From: Tribonema minus
Taxonomy: Eukaryota; Sar; Xanthophyceae; Tribonematales; Tribonemataceae
Direction: 5' to 3'
Assembly: GCA_017506865.1 (NCBI GenBank)
Contig: JAFCMP010000105.1
Coordinates: 124,001 to 188,000, forward strand
DNA length: 64,000 nucleotides
Of the stretch, positions 1 through 12,164 are shown piece after piece; position 1 is the first letter of the stretch; each line of letters starts with the position of its first letter. The notes beneath the pieces were generated by a model. It saw only the letters and a program-made list of their open reading frames with translations, was not told the origin of the DNA and made no database searches. Both the position numbers and the translations under genes were made by a program.

Positions 1-2652
1 AGTGTGGCTGCTCTATGCCCACCACCACTTCCTCCGGCTCCTGGCTGTGATCTGCCTAGCACTGTCTGTCATGGTGGTGTGGAGCGAGTGTACTCTGGCT
101 GTGCCATATGACCTCAGCCCCTTTGGTTGGCTCATTGAGGTGAGTGCAATGCGGCAAGTCCACTCTCATCTGTAGTTGAAGTATGTAGGCAAGTCACTTC
201 TGTTTTGGTCGGTTTGGAAGTCCCGTGCTGTTTGAGTTGGTCGCTGTGGTAAACGGTGTAACAGCATCAACGAGCATGGCCCAGAACTACATCTGGGACA
301 GGCTGCCTGAATCGCTGGAAACCGCCGCCGTACTACTTGTGAATCCTGCCTTCTACAGCAGAGGTGATATGTGTGGAACATAGAACGGCCTCAGGTTGGA
401 GGCAGAGCGAAAGTATCTGAAGCTGGTAGACTGTACTCCAGATGCAATTCAGAGTTTGTCAGACAGCATTGATGCTTGCGCAGCAGGTCTCTTGGTGTTT
501 CCTAGGAGCAGTTTGCCGGTCGTACTCCCCTATCACGAAGCTGTTAGTATGTTGAACTTCCTCCGAACCTGAGCGACTGGATGCTGTGCGTTGCCATCGC
601 TGACAGGTGCTGGATCCATTTGGAGCCCTAGCAGTGCAAGCGGCCGTGCTGGTGCCCTTCATCTACATGAGCTTCTGCACCTTCAGGAGGTCAGTGCATG
701 GGCTACCTTCTCCCCACCCTACCCCTAATGCTGACCTCAAAACGCACCCTGCATTGTGCATCCATATAACTTCACCCCATTCTCAAGCATTGCCTGAGCG
801 CTGCACAGTTCCTGCGCACCAGTGCATATCAGGACCATACCATGAGAGAGGTCTTTGAGCTCCACAATTATGGAACCATGTCTGCGAAAGCCAACGCAAC
901 CGTCATAGCATCAACACACCGCACAAGGCCTATCCTCACTGTTGCAGATATCCACGCCCATGTCGTGTGCCTGAAGCTACTCTGCTGACACTTCAGTATT
1001 TAGTACAGCACCTGACCACTGACCACTGCGTCAGCAAACTCAGGTCACAACTTCACATGCATTGCTTCTGTCTCGCCCCCCCCCCCTCCCCCCAGCCTGT
1101 TTAAGCTTAAGCTATTTGGCAGCTTTGCCCTCAACGGCCCCCATCAGAGCCTGCCAAGGCAGCTCATCATGAATGCGCAATACCTGGTGCGGCTGCAGTT
1201 CCCCCTGGGGTACAACTTTGTGACTCTCCTAGGTCCTGAGGGGGGCGCACTGCAGCGCATTGCCTTCAACAAGCTCATGAGCAACATGGCGGTGAGTGTT
1301 GACTTGACTTGTTGAGTTGATGACTCGACTTGTTGGCGAGAGCACTAGGCATGAATGACATGTCGCCCTCAACTCCAACGGAAACCATGCTTCTCTTTGC
1401 AATCAATGTGCAATACACGATGCACAGCTGTGCATACATCCATTGCGCATGCGTCCAGTTTATATCAGTATATCCTCAGGGCAACACAACCCACTGTTGA
1501 AGTATGGATATCCAGTTGTGTCTGTGAGCCAGCGATTTTCCTGCGAAATGCCCTTCCCGGCCGCTGTGTGTGTGATGTATCAATTTGTCCTTGCGTTTTT
1601 TTCATCTCTGCCTCATGACGGTACGCACAACTTCACGTGAACTCCTCATGTGTGACGCTTCTGCTGAACTCAAGGCAACAAACCCTCACACCCACAACAA
1701 GCACTCGACCAACGCCTGCATTTGCTTGCTGCTACCTACCTGCCTTGCTGTGACACGAACAGGTGGTGCCTCTGCTGGGCACAGACTTCAACATCTACGC
1801 ACCGCTTCTGATGGTGCTTCTGTGCCTCTTCACGGCCTGTCGTGGCTATGCGCGACTGTTGCGGTTGGTGGGCATTGAGCACGAGGACCTGCACACAGCA
1901 GACGTGGATGGACAGGCAAGTATGCGCAGGTCCAATGCTTTGTGAAGTATTTTGAATACTATTTTCAGCTACTTTGCCAAGAGCAAATACTTCAAGTTGT
2001 TCAACAGTTGACTGGAGCATGGGGTGTGACAAAGACCGCATGCGGTCTAGTAAGCTTCAACAAAGCGCATCCGTCGCATTGTTGCGGATGGCACATCAGG
2101 TGTGGGAGTTGAGATAGACACTGCGATATATCTCAAATGTTCATCTGTTCTGTTAAGTGAACAGATACAGTAAAACATCTCTGGTTGTTCGCAAGCCTTG
2201 GACAACGCACGTCGTGGCATGCTCAAGCATACTTCCTAATTACTTCAAGTACATACCGAACAAACATTAGGGTCACTATATCACCGCTTGCCCAGGTGCA
2301 TAAATGCTGTAAGCAGTAATTTAGATCTTCAGAGACAGTTCTGCCACCACTGTGTGACCCATTAATCCCTCTGCCCCCCCCCCAGCCCGCCCCCCATTTA
2401 TGGCAATGAATTGTTTTCTGGCCTCCACCCTACAACTCCTCACTCCTACTTTCACCTCAATGATTAATTGCGCAGGAGCGAGTGGAAGAGGGTCGCAAGC
2501 TGATTGAACGAGCCAGGAGACAAGCAGCCATCAGAGAGGCACGAAGGCTCACAGATGCGCCCAGTGTTGTCTACAAGGCCCTTGCAGCAGATACGCCATC
2601 CACCAGGAGCTTCTCTAGCCCTCGCACGTACAGCTTCAGCAGCCATGCATAG
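1..2652 (+). CDS. LMBR1 domain (LMBRD2-like) membrane protein, 3' part
   Basis: Five coding exons can be joined in phase: 2-139, 607-689, 1096-1291, 1763-1915 and 2476-2652 (stop TAG 2650-2652), giving the C-terminal 248 residues; the start lies left of the window. The first exon reads LRLLAVICLALSVMVVWSE, matching the 'VVVWSE' membrane segment of LMBRD2 proteins. The third and fourth exons carry the polar loop and the next hydrophobic span. The last exon starts ERVEEGRKLIERARRQ, matching the EGKELIRRERRKRQ tail of the family. LMBRD2 proteins are multi-pass membrane proteins; the animal ones have been linked to GPCR signalling, but no role can be read here. Intron 4 (1916-2475) begins with GC (CAG|GCAAGT), a standard GC-AG intron. 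The other introns are GT-AG. The assignment rests on remembered family motifs, and the match runs through all five exons. Confidence 0.85.
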
Positions 2653-4096
2653 ATCCGTCAGGCGCATCATTAATCCTGTTTCAGTGAGTGTGCCGGTGGT
2701 AGTAGCAGTGCCTGTCAGTGTGCAAGACTGCATTTGGTCTCTTTCATATTTGGTGAGAAAGGCGGTCTGTGTGACTGGCGAAGCCTTGTGCTTCCCAAGT
2801 GCTGCAGATTGCGAGTGCTGTACTCCTACATTATGTATGGTCTGTGTGTGATGAATTCTTGCGCCCCAGTTGAAAATTCAACTACAGCCGGTACAATTGA
2901 GTGCTGTTGTATGCATCCAGAGATTTGCCTCTCATGCCGGTGTCAATGCAGTGTTAATGCAACGCCATCCAAGCCATCGTCAACAAAGAAAAGAAACAGC
3001 ATGTGTTTGGAGAAAGCCACATTGCTTATGTATTCTTGTCCGCCTGTTTTTTAAGCTACCTGTTCAATGCGCCATTTCGTGCAAATGTCTAGATTTTAGC
3101 CTTGTCCCAACTGTGACCTACGTCACCTAATCCGTACCCTGCGTTGTGTCAGGCAGCATGACGTCAAGCAATCCTGAGCTCAGATGTCATGTTTGCAGTT
3201 CAGCAATGCGTTTGTTATGAGGCACATTGTGCACATGACAGCACACACGTTGCGGGTAGCTCCATCAGTATGATGTCATGGGCTTGTCACACCGCCAATC
3301 TGAGCCTAGTCTGCTTTGGTGTTGTGCATGCTGGTGCCAGTGTGACACTGCTACCTCTATACAAGTACTACTTGCTTCGTATGCCCACAATGTATGTTGA
3401 CCACAAGCCGGCAGCGATGCGACCACATGCCGCATTACATTCCGTGAGCATCTGCCAAGCAAGCAGCGTAAATGAGTGTTTACGAACGGGTCCCTGGAAC
3501 GAGCTGAACAAAGTGAAAGCTATGCCCACGTAGCAGCAACATCCTCAGACTTATCAACCGCCCCGTGAGAAGTTGAAGTTACAGGCTGACGACTGGGAAA
3601 TACGTCCAAAAAGCATTTGCCTAAATACAAAGGATGAGCTGAATGGTGGCGAAAAGGGAGACAAAGAAACAAAACGTGTTGGCAGCTTCAGACACAGCTT
3701 GAGGAGGGAAGCGCACAGTACCGTGCATTGCATTACCGTGTGACATTCATGCACTTCCCCTTTGTCAACCTGGGTCGTGCATCGTTTGCTCAAAGCTCAA
3801 AATAAACTGGCTTTTCTCCAGAAAGCAACTGTGCGAGTTAACCTGGTAACATGCCATCTGCTACATAAGCATCATACAACACCTGACCTGCTGAACTGCG
3901 CAGACTGCGCAATGGGCCACTGCACCAGTCAAAAAGTGTAGCAACATTCTGGCTCCGTATTCGTCACAGTTCTCCAATAAAGTCCTGCAGAAAGTCGCTG
4001 GTGTCAGCAAGCTGCCTCATTCCAAAATATCTACAGCATTCGTTCAGACCAGCACACCACTGCTGCCCCTATGTCAACCCCATTGCAGCTACTTAG
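2653..4096. other. Intergenic, between convergent genes
   Basis: This lies between the stop of the LMBRD2-like gene (+) and the stop of the first GH16 gene (-). The open frames here are short, in conflict with each other and carry no recognisable domain or splice-consistent extension. It should hold both 3' UTRs; an AATAAA word occurs near 3800. No RNA gene was recognised. Confidence 0.6.
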
Positions 4097-7000
4097 CTAG
4101 GCTTTAGCTGCGTGGCGGCGCTTCCCAGGCGGCTTCACAGGAGGCTTGTAGCAGGAGTGGCTGAAGCACACTGGCACAGGCTCCAAGCCCCGGTTATCTG
4201 CTGCTGAACCAGCAGCACTAGCAGCAGCATCGGTGCGCCCAATGCGCAGCGTATGCAGGGCAAAACTGCCGCCGCCACCACACACGGCAACTGTGTGCAC
4301 GCCTCCCGGCACAGTGAGGTTGCTGCCGTAGTGGCGCAGCTCTGAGCCCTGCTGCAAACTTGTGGCAGCGATCAGCAGCTCACCCCCCTGGGCGTGCACT
4401 TCTGCAACGTTGGAGTGACACTTGGTGCTGTCCAGAAGGATGGACACCGTGCTGCCTGGCTGCGCATCTGATACCACAACTTCAATGCTGAAGTTTGCAT
4501 CTGCTGCACCAAAGGCAACAGTGTAGTCGGCACGCGAGCCGCTACCGCTGCCGAAAGGCGCCAGATACGCCTCAAACTTGGTGTTGCTGTCGGGAATGAC
4601 CGTCACATCAAGACCACTCTCGCCGCGCAGCGCTGGAGCGTTGCCGAGGTAGTTGAAGTTGAGAGGGCGCTCGTACGAGCAGCTGCCCTGGTCATAGAAC
4701 GGCGCGGAAATTTCCGTAGTACCAGCGCTAGGAACGGTCCAGGGCGCCGCCTGCTTTCCACGTGCAGTGGTCATGTAGGGTCGGGAGCCAGAGCACATGT
4801 TGACAAAGAGGTCGCGCACTGTTGCCTGAGGCTTGGCGTTGCTGCTGTGCGCCTTGCTGAGCGTTGATGCAGCTGCTGTGGCAGTGTCGGCGCGGCGACC
4901 GGTCTCGGGCTCGTTCCAGACGCGAACCTGCAGCAGGAGCGCATGTGCACGCACACAGGGATGGATGGCGTCAACGTGCATGCATGCAGTGGGTTATGTG
5001 CGGTTGCGGCGTAGCAGTTGCAGGGGACGACGGGATGTGAGCTGGTCAATGTCTCCCTGCAAGCACTTGTAAATTAAGCTGCTCGTGGCGTGGACATTGG
5101 TAACAGCCACCGCAAGTGACTGCAATACTGACGTCCGGGCTGTATACATATGAGCGCTCCCCTCTTGCCACTGGTGATGCTAACCCACTTCGAGCAGAGC
5201 AAGCAAGGATAAAGTAGATGAACAGACCTCACATGAGGTCACTCACCCAGTCAATGAGGAACTTCTGGCGGGCTCCATTGGCAAATACAGAGTCATCCAC
5301 AGCGGGTGTAGATAGTTGTCCCAGTGGCCAGTAGCCGCCAACAGCATGGTTCATGATGAGCACAAATGCCTGGCACCATCACAGGCAGGGAAGGGTCGGG
5401 CAGGGTAAGGGTAAGGCTAAGGTCAGGCGCAGTGCAGCAGAGGCGTGGGTGGAAGCAACACGCTTGAAGGATGGCTACATGAAACACAATGCTGCTCAGA
5501 TTATTGCAATCACATACATTGTACAGTGTGAGTGGCTGCGGTTCAAATGTGAGTCCATGATATAGCTGCAAGATTGGCAAAACCCACACTGGTGGTCAGG
5601 AGCACCAGTTGTTCATAAGGACGCTTTGTTGACACTCAACACGGACAGTTTGAGCAGGTTGCTCACTGAAGTCCAGCGAGCCGCCATCATTGATGCTTCC
5701 TGCAGGCTAAGCCTAGCGTTCAGTCACTTGTAATTCACCTCCCACCCAACTACTACTGACATGTCACTCACTCACCTGGTCAAAAGGCTTTATCAGCGTA
5801 TTCGGCGTGCCGTACAGATCATTGTCCCATGGCACCGGGTTCAGGTACACCTGGCCATCGACATAAAAGGCCAGCCTGTGATCGCGCGAACGCTCCACCG
5901 CAAACGTGTGAAAGGCGCCCTCCCCCAGATCAGTATGCGGAATCCATGTGGACTGCATGGCGTGAGCGCCGTTGCTGCCGGCGGCATAGTGGATGGTCTC
6001 GTGAGATGCTGCCTCGCGGTTAATGTGCTCCATGACATCCAGCTCTCCTGATGGGCATGCAAGATTGCGTGGCAGTAAGGTTGGCATTCACCCGGCCCAT
6101 TTGGCTGTGCTGCGGTGTGAGCTCTGCATTAGGCATGGGCTCTGCACAGCATCAGGGCCAGGATAGTGCATTGCAATGTACTTTTGAAGAATGACAAAAC
6201 CTGTAGACTCCCTTTGGCAAGCATAACTAGGCAACAGCTGTGCCACCAGCTTATGTCCAGCTGCTCGGTATTTGTTTTAGTAACACTGTACAAGCCGTGA
6301 GCCTATACGGTAGGCATCATGATGCAACGCCCACTGCGCCCATTGAGCAGAATGTGCATGACATGGCACCATTCCGCATACGGTGCGTGTCAATACATGC
6401 GCATCTTCACCCTGCATAGAAGTACATTGACTGCATCAATGCTTCACAAGCGATTGCACCTGTGATTGTGCGCTGCACACTGTACTCAATTGTGTGTGCT
6501 CACCTGATCTGGGCCATATCCCATATGAGCCGTCGCTTGGATAGCTGTATGACAGAGAGCAGGCACCAACACATGTATGACAGCATGAGTACATCTGCAG
6601 TTTGGCAGTGTGCAGCAGACAACCAACCTTACTCAATGATGCCGGCGATCCAGCGTTGACATGCGAGATGCTCATATGCCTAACCCTAACCCTCAAGAAG
6701 ACTCATACTGCGGTAAGCTACTTGCTTAGGGCTTGTGCCACAAGCCCTCATATGCAGACATATGAGGTGTCTACTTGAAGCAGCCATGCATTACACTAAC
6801 CTGTCAGGCAACGCCCAAGCAGCGGGCCAGCTCCCCTATTACGCACACGGAAGCAAACACACAGGCACGGCACCAGAAGTGAGCAGCCTAAGACAATGAC
6901 CGCAAACTGTGTTACGCCATCCACTTGTGCTCAAGTGGCGCGGCCGATGGCCATGTCCTACCGCAGATGCAGGATGTGATTTGACTTCACTTCAGCGCAG

Positions 7001-9943
7001 TGATCCGGTTCTGATGCGGCAGTGAGCAGCAGAAGGCACCTGCGTCGCCCAAAGTACCAAAGCACAACATCATGTGGGCAAAAGGTATGGCTGCCCAACT
7101 GCAGTGGCACACATTCCAAGCATGGTCACAGCTGCGGTTGTTTCTTCCACGAGCCTGGATTAGCCCTGCATGAGCTGATTTTGCCACAAGCGTGCGCTCA
7201 ACATGTACGTGGGGGCTCGTCTGTTCCTTGTAATTTGCAGCACATTGCTACTTCAAGTGTGAGACCATGATGCACATCGCTGGAAGTGAGCCAGAGCATT
7301 CACCAAGACCCCATGAGATGCTTGCACACAGGTGTGTTGCCATCATATAGAGAGACAGCCAGTATGCAGGCAATTCCTTGTGTCTATAACTGTTTCACTC
7401 ACATCATACCAGGGTACGCTCACGCGCACTTCCATGCGGCCATACATGAACTTGTACACCCCCTGGGTGTCTGCACCATTGCCCGCCACGTTGGAATAGA
7501 CTTTGCCCGATCGGTAGTTGTAGGTGCCAGTGCATGTCTGTGTGGTTTCATATGACCGCTGATAGCATGCCTGGATGGGCTCCTGCAGTGCACAGATGCA
7601 GTGGACGGCAGCAGTGATGTTAATAAATACCAATGAACTGTGAATGTCGAAGAACTGATAAACTGCGGTTTTGAAGAACCAGTGCTTCCTGTAAAGTATG
7701 GTGAAACGCACAATGAGGGTCTGAGGCTAGCGGCACGAACATGCAAACACTAAGACCGATGATTTGATGAATTGGTTGTGGATAGGTTGCAGCAGATTCC
7801 TACGCCCCTACCTGCGACCCATGACAATGAATTCACGTTCACCACTTTTAAGCTGCCCTTGCGTGTGGGTACATATTCAATGACGTGAAACTGCTGCACA
7901 CGTTTACTCTAAGCATACTTGCGAGAATCAATTCAGAACTAGTTTGAGAGGCTCACTCAGCAGCAGTGTTCTGTTGAGTGGCAGGGTAACGCTTAGGCGA
8001 AAAATGGATATAAGGGCAGCATACACTGCATGTATGCCGATGTGCATGCGCACACAACATTAGCAACATGGCACGCCAACGACCGCACAACAACAAGGCT
8101 CAGTGCTCCGTGCCAACATGAGTATGTATGTATGGTGCACACCACGCTGCACATCACAGACATCAGTCACAAACTTGCAATGCCATGGTCAAGCTCTTAG
8201 GGTTAGGGTTAACCCTAATCCTAACCCTAGCCCTATATCTTCAACCTCAAACTTACAGATTGTGTACGTTAAGACATGCCAGGGTGTTAGAACCAGAAAA
8301 GAATGGGCACCAGTCAGCTTTACTGCGTCATCATCTCTTGGCCTAAGTTCTGGTACAGTAATCATCATCTAGTGCACGCACACACGCACACACAGGCGCA
8401 CGCGCATGCGCGCTCACTTCAAGATCTGCATATGTGCAAAATGATGCATCTCCCAAATTTTCTAAACTCAGTGAGCCACTTGTGCACACAAATATGCGTG
8501 TGCATACATGTATACCATGATCACACTATGACGCGCCTGTGCAGTCACCCACCTTACGGGCCTCCAGCACCAGCTTGTTGTTCTCTAGGTAGACAGCGTC
8601 GTCTACATACACCTGCAGCTCGTTGTTGCCCCATCCTGGAATCCACCACGCGGCTCCGTCACCTGTTGCAAATCAGGCCAAGTGCATATTGTTGGACAAA
8701 ATTCTTGACTGCGCAGGGGTGGTGAGCCTGCAAATGCAGTTGTTGCTTGGACTCTGAGTCGCGACACAGATTGTGTTGCGAGTGGGGGAAGGCCCAGTAC
8801 TCAGTGCATGTCAGGGGCATCGAACTGTGACCTAGTATTGAATTTGCTGATGCATACTTCACATCATCCCTTCATACATATATACTTCTATATGCAACGC
8901 AGGTTGGACACCAGCTGTGCCATAACATGTGCACCACTATGCTGTCCTCCATATATACGATAGAGCGTTTGTCTAAACACAACAGTGCTGTCCATTATGA
9001 CAAACATGCTGCTGTCATCAGGGTTATAATGGGAAACTGGGGGCATTGAGGTACGCCTCCTGCCTTGTTCAGTGCCAGCTGCATGCTACACGCAACACAT
9101 CCTACTTCAACAGGCAATGGTAGTGCTTGTGACCACACATGCATGGTATACCATTCACTGTCAGCCACACCAAAGCGCATATCTCACGCTCCTGTCTTGA
9201 CACTGAAACTGACCAATGTAATGCAAGCGTGCCAAGGCCTCACCTTTCATCACCACCCATTTTGATGAATCAATGCTCGCCCGTGCAACTGACGCCGTAG
9301 TGAATTCATCACTCCACTGCAGGGTCAGCGTCTTCCCGCTCAAAGCAGATTTGAATGTCTGCGCATCAGGCGGGGTGCTTGGATCTATGGCAGGCCCGGG
9401 GGGCGTCGTGGCATACGTTGCAGTTGGACTTGAAGTTGAGACAGCGGTTGGGGTAGAAGTTGCAATTGCCCCTATAGGAGTGGTGGGTGTTGAAGTAGGG
9501 GCGGCAGTGCTCCTACCGGTAGGAGTGAGTGTCGGGGTGCCAGCTGTTGGCGTGGCGGTTGGTGTTGAAGATGGCAGGGCAGAGGGCACAGCAGTTGGTG
9601 TTAAAGTGGTTGGTTTTGCAGTCGTGGGGCGTGCTGAAGGCTTTGCTGTGGATGGCTTGGCTGTGGGTTTTTGAGTGGTGGGCTGCGCTGTTGTAGGCCT
9701 TTTGGTCGTGGGTTTTGCTGTAGGGCGGTTGGTTGTGGGCTTTGCTGTAGGGCGGTTGGTGGGGGTGGGTGTAGGTGCTGCGAAACAGGTTGCGGCGCTG
9801 CAAAGGAAAACACCGTAGACAGCCAGGATCAACAGATGCGGCACACGTGTTGCCTGTGAGACATGTTTTGCAATATGATGTCAAGAGGTGTGAGCGCAGT
9901 CACTTGTTGCAGATTCACTTACTGACCCAACAAGCCAAACCAT
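4097..9943 (-). CDS. Secreted GH16 glycoside hydrolase with PT-rich linker and CBM6/35-like C-terminus (copy 1)
   Basis: Exons on the minus strand, all in phase: 9923-9943 (tentative start exon), 9244-9853, 8553-8662, 7403-7582, 6801-6835, 6504-6544, 5776-6047, 5247-5369 and 4097-4927, about 740 aa. A hydrophobic N-terminus (LLILAVYGVFLCSAATCFA) is followed by about 100 residues of PT/AKPT repeats, then the GH16 domain: LQWSDEF, WGNNELQVY, WPAAW (micro-exon), the active site GELDVMEH (ExDxxE), NHAVGGYWP and closing VRVWNE. The C-terminal 250 residues include ADYTVAFGAADANFSIEVVV and PGGVHTVAVCGGGGSF, resembling CBM6/CBM35 beta-sandwich modules. GH16 enzymes hydrolyse or transglycosylate beta-1,3/1,4-glucans or galactans, so a secreted wall- or laminarin-type glucanase is likely; the substrate is inferred. 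The start is uncertain: the exon at 9797 could instead begin after TTTGCAG, in the same phase as an alternative acceptor in copy 2. Confidence 0.85.
6679..6693. repeat. Short interstitial telomere-like tract
   Basis: Two and a half CCCTAA units sit in an intron of GH16 copy 1. Similar short tracts occur at 8197-8235, near 57182-57196 and inside every LTR. TTAGGG-type telomeres are common in stramenopiles; the tract alone does not prove telomeric origin. Confidence 0.6.
8197..8235. repeat. Head-to-head interstitial telomeric repeat
   Basis: TTAGGGTTAGGGTT is followed directly by AACCCTAATCCTAACCCTAG, so the two strands of a telomere-type repeat meet at a central TTAA. It lies in the intron between the PWxY-loop exon (7403-7582) and the WGNNELQVY exon (8553-8662) of GH16 copy 1. 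Such an inverted junction is what an ancient end fusion or a repair insertion leaves; a chance palindrome cannot be excluded at this length. Confidence 0.6.
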
Positions 9944-12164
9944 GTTGAAACTTTACAATTTGTTATTTTGATGCCGTGTGCCTCTGCATAAGCCCTGGAC
10001 TTCTTGTCCGTGTGCACATGAATGTTTCATGTGATCCTTGTCCAAGACATGATCCATAAGTATATTCGTCTGGCGAGAGATGGTGCTGCATGCTTAGGCA
10101 CTGCATGAAATGATAATGCGGAGGCCACGCTACGTTTCAAGCAATGCTGCATAATATGCGTCCAACCAGCTGTACGCAATAAATGCATGTTGCACCACAG
10201 CACGAGTTTGCTCCAAGATTTAGGACAGCGGGCATGCAGAAAACAGTTGAAGTGCCTGTGGAGCTGGAACTCCTGCACACACACATGCTCATAAATTCTG
10301 GCTAAATATTGTCCTGCAGCATCAAGCTGAACTGTCCTTGTAGCTTGCACAGCCACACGTGGCAGCATCACCTGTGCCCTACATATCAAAGTGCTTGTTG
10401 CTGTAGACACACTTCCATTCAGAAATGCGCGCCAGATTTCAGCACTTTTGAGACAGCTGTGTTCATTGAATAATAAAGCGCGCATTTGGCAGATGTAGAA
10501 CCTACAATTGTGCTTGACAGCCAATCAAGTATAGAACTTCCCACACGACAGTTGCAACATGCGTTGACACCAAACACCACCCTCAAACCCAACCAAACGT
10601 CAGAGGAGCCAGCAAAAGCAGTCACCTGTGCCTAATTTGGCGCAATCAAGCCACTCAGTCTACTCCAGCTGGCTCAGACAAAGCAATCGCTGTTCTTGTC
10701 TCTTGCATTTCGTCCGAACTTTGTGGCTTCCACATGTACCAATACATGCTGCTGAAAAGGCCATATACTATAGTGTACTGGTATGCATGCGTGGGAGTCT
10801 TCCAAACGCACATGCAGCGACCACTTCTCATGCCTTTGTTGCCATAAATTGGGAGTTGAAATAAGCTGTGATGAATCACGCAACATTATTGCCGTCGTTG
10901 TTGATTAGCATTGTTGACATCATCGTCGATTAGCAGGTGCACTGTGTTGTCGCCTCGAGCCTTTAGACGCTCAGCATGTTGATCGTAAAGTATGAGTAGG
11001 CATGCTCTCAGTTTCAAAGCGCATTTGCAAGTGCCGCTGAATTGCGCCGAAACAAAGATCATATAGCACGTAACGCCGCACGTTACATCCACACCATAGC
11101 TTGTTGTGGCTGTTTGCTTCAGGTGCCTGGTATTTCCTAAACAAAAAGTATAGAGTGTGCAGGGCTCACCAGCAGCAGTGCGTGCTGGTACTGCTTGCAC
11201 AACGATGACAGCCAAGCGGAAACGAGACGTTAAAGCCAAAAGAGAGCGGAGTGCTCCTGTGCTGCGGTGCTGCTTCGCGGCCGCGACGCGGCTGCATTCA
11301 ATGACCCGCGCCACTCACCAGAGTGCGCACACGGTCGCAAGCAGGGTTGAACGCTGTCGAACCATCGGCAGGCACCAGCACGGCTCCAGCTGCCGCCTTG
11401 CAGCTCCCACAAGCAGTGTGAGGCTTCATGACCCCCCGGGAGGTGCATCAGTAAGAGCCAGCAGAAACTTTGTCGCCGACTGCATTTCACCGGCGAGAAC
11501 AAATGCAAGTGTGTTATCATGACCGGTGAAGAAGCCATGGCAATTATGTGCTGGCACATGCACGACCTGCCGCCGCTGTTCAACCGCAGAGGCAGGCAGT
11601 TCGTAACGTGATGTGTTGAACCTTCCTTCCACGACGTTACCAAGGTTGAACTGTCGAAAGGTTGAAGTTTGTCTACTGAAACTGTTAGTTTGCTGAAGCT
11701 TACAGTTGAAGCCATACTCCTAAATGACCCCTACAGTAGGTGCGCGCATGAATGCGCACTTGGGCCCAGCCGGACGAAATTATTGTCAGTTGCATGCCAG
11801 CGTGCACTCCAAGTCTCCAACAGCACAAGCTGCCAGATTATATCCATTCGAATTGTATGCAGAAGAACAATGCATAGCTCATGCAACCAACACAAGGAAC
11901 CAACAGTTGTGACACATGGTGATGCCAGCATGCAGACATGAGAACATGCTCTGCGCATACTTGATGTGTGGCCCCTTCACACAAATGTCTGGGTGTTGTG
12001 ATGCTATTGACATGCAATGCAAACCCTTTCTGCTTACAGTAGTTACAAACGGCTTTCTCGCACCGCATACCTGTCGACACGACTCACGAGCGATTGCACA
12101 ATAGCAGGCACAACCTTGGCGCCTTGTGTGCATTTGCTGAATGCACCAGCATCACATGGCTACA
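9944..12164. other. Region between GH16 copy 1 and the rhomboid gene
   Basis: No conserved domain was recognised in about 2.2 kb. The one candidate is the weak minus-strand exon at 11319-11429, listed separately. Other frames are short and overlap on both strands. The promoter of GH16 copy 1 should lie at the left end. No tRNA-like or other RNA structure was recognised. Confidence 0.5.
11319..11429 (-). CDS. Possible first exon of an unrecognised gene
   Basis: An ATG at 11429 opens 37 codons (MKPHTACGSCKAAAG..., ending NPACDRVRTL) that stop exactly at a strong donor, CTG|GTGAGT. Composition and the splice junction make it look coding, but no following exon was found and no family is recognised. 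The overlapping minus frame (11426-11632) ends in a stop next to this ATG. It could be a chance open frame. Confidence 0.2.
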
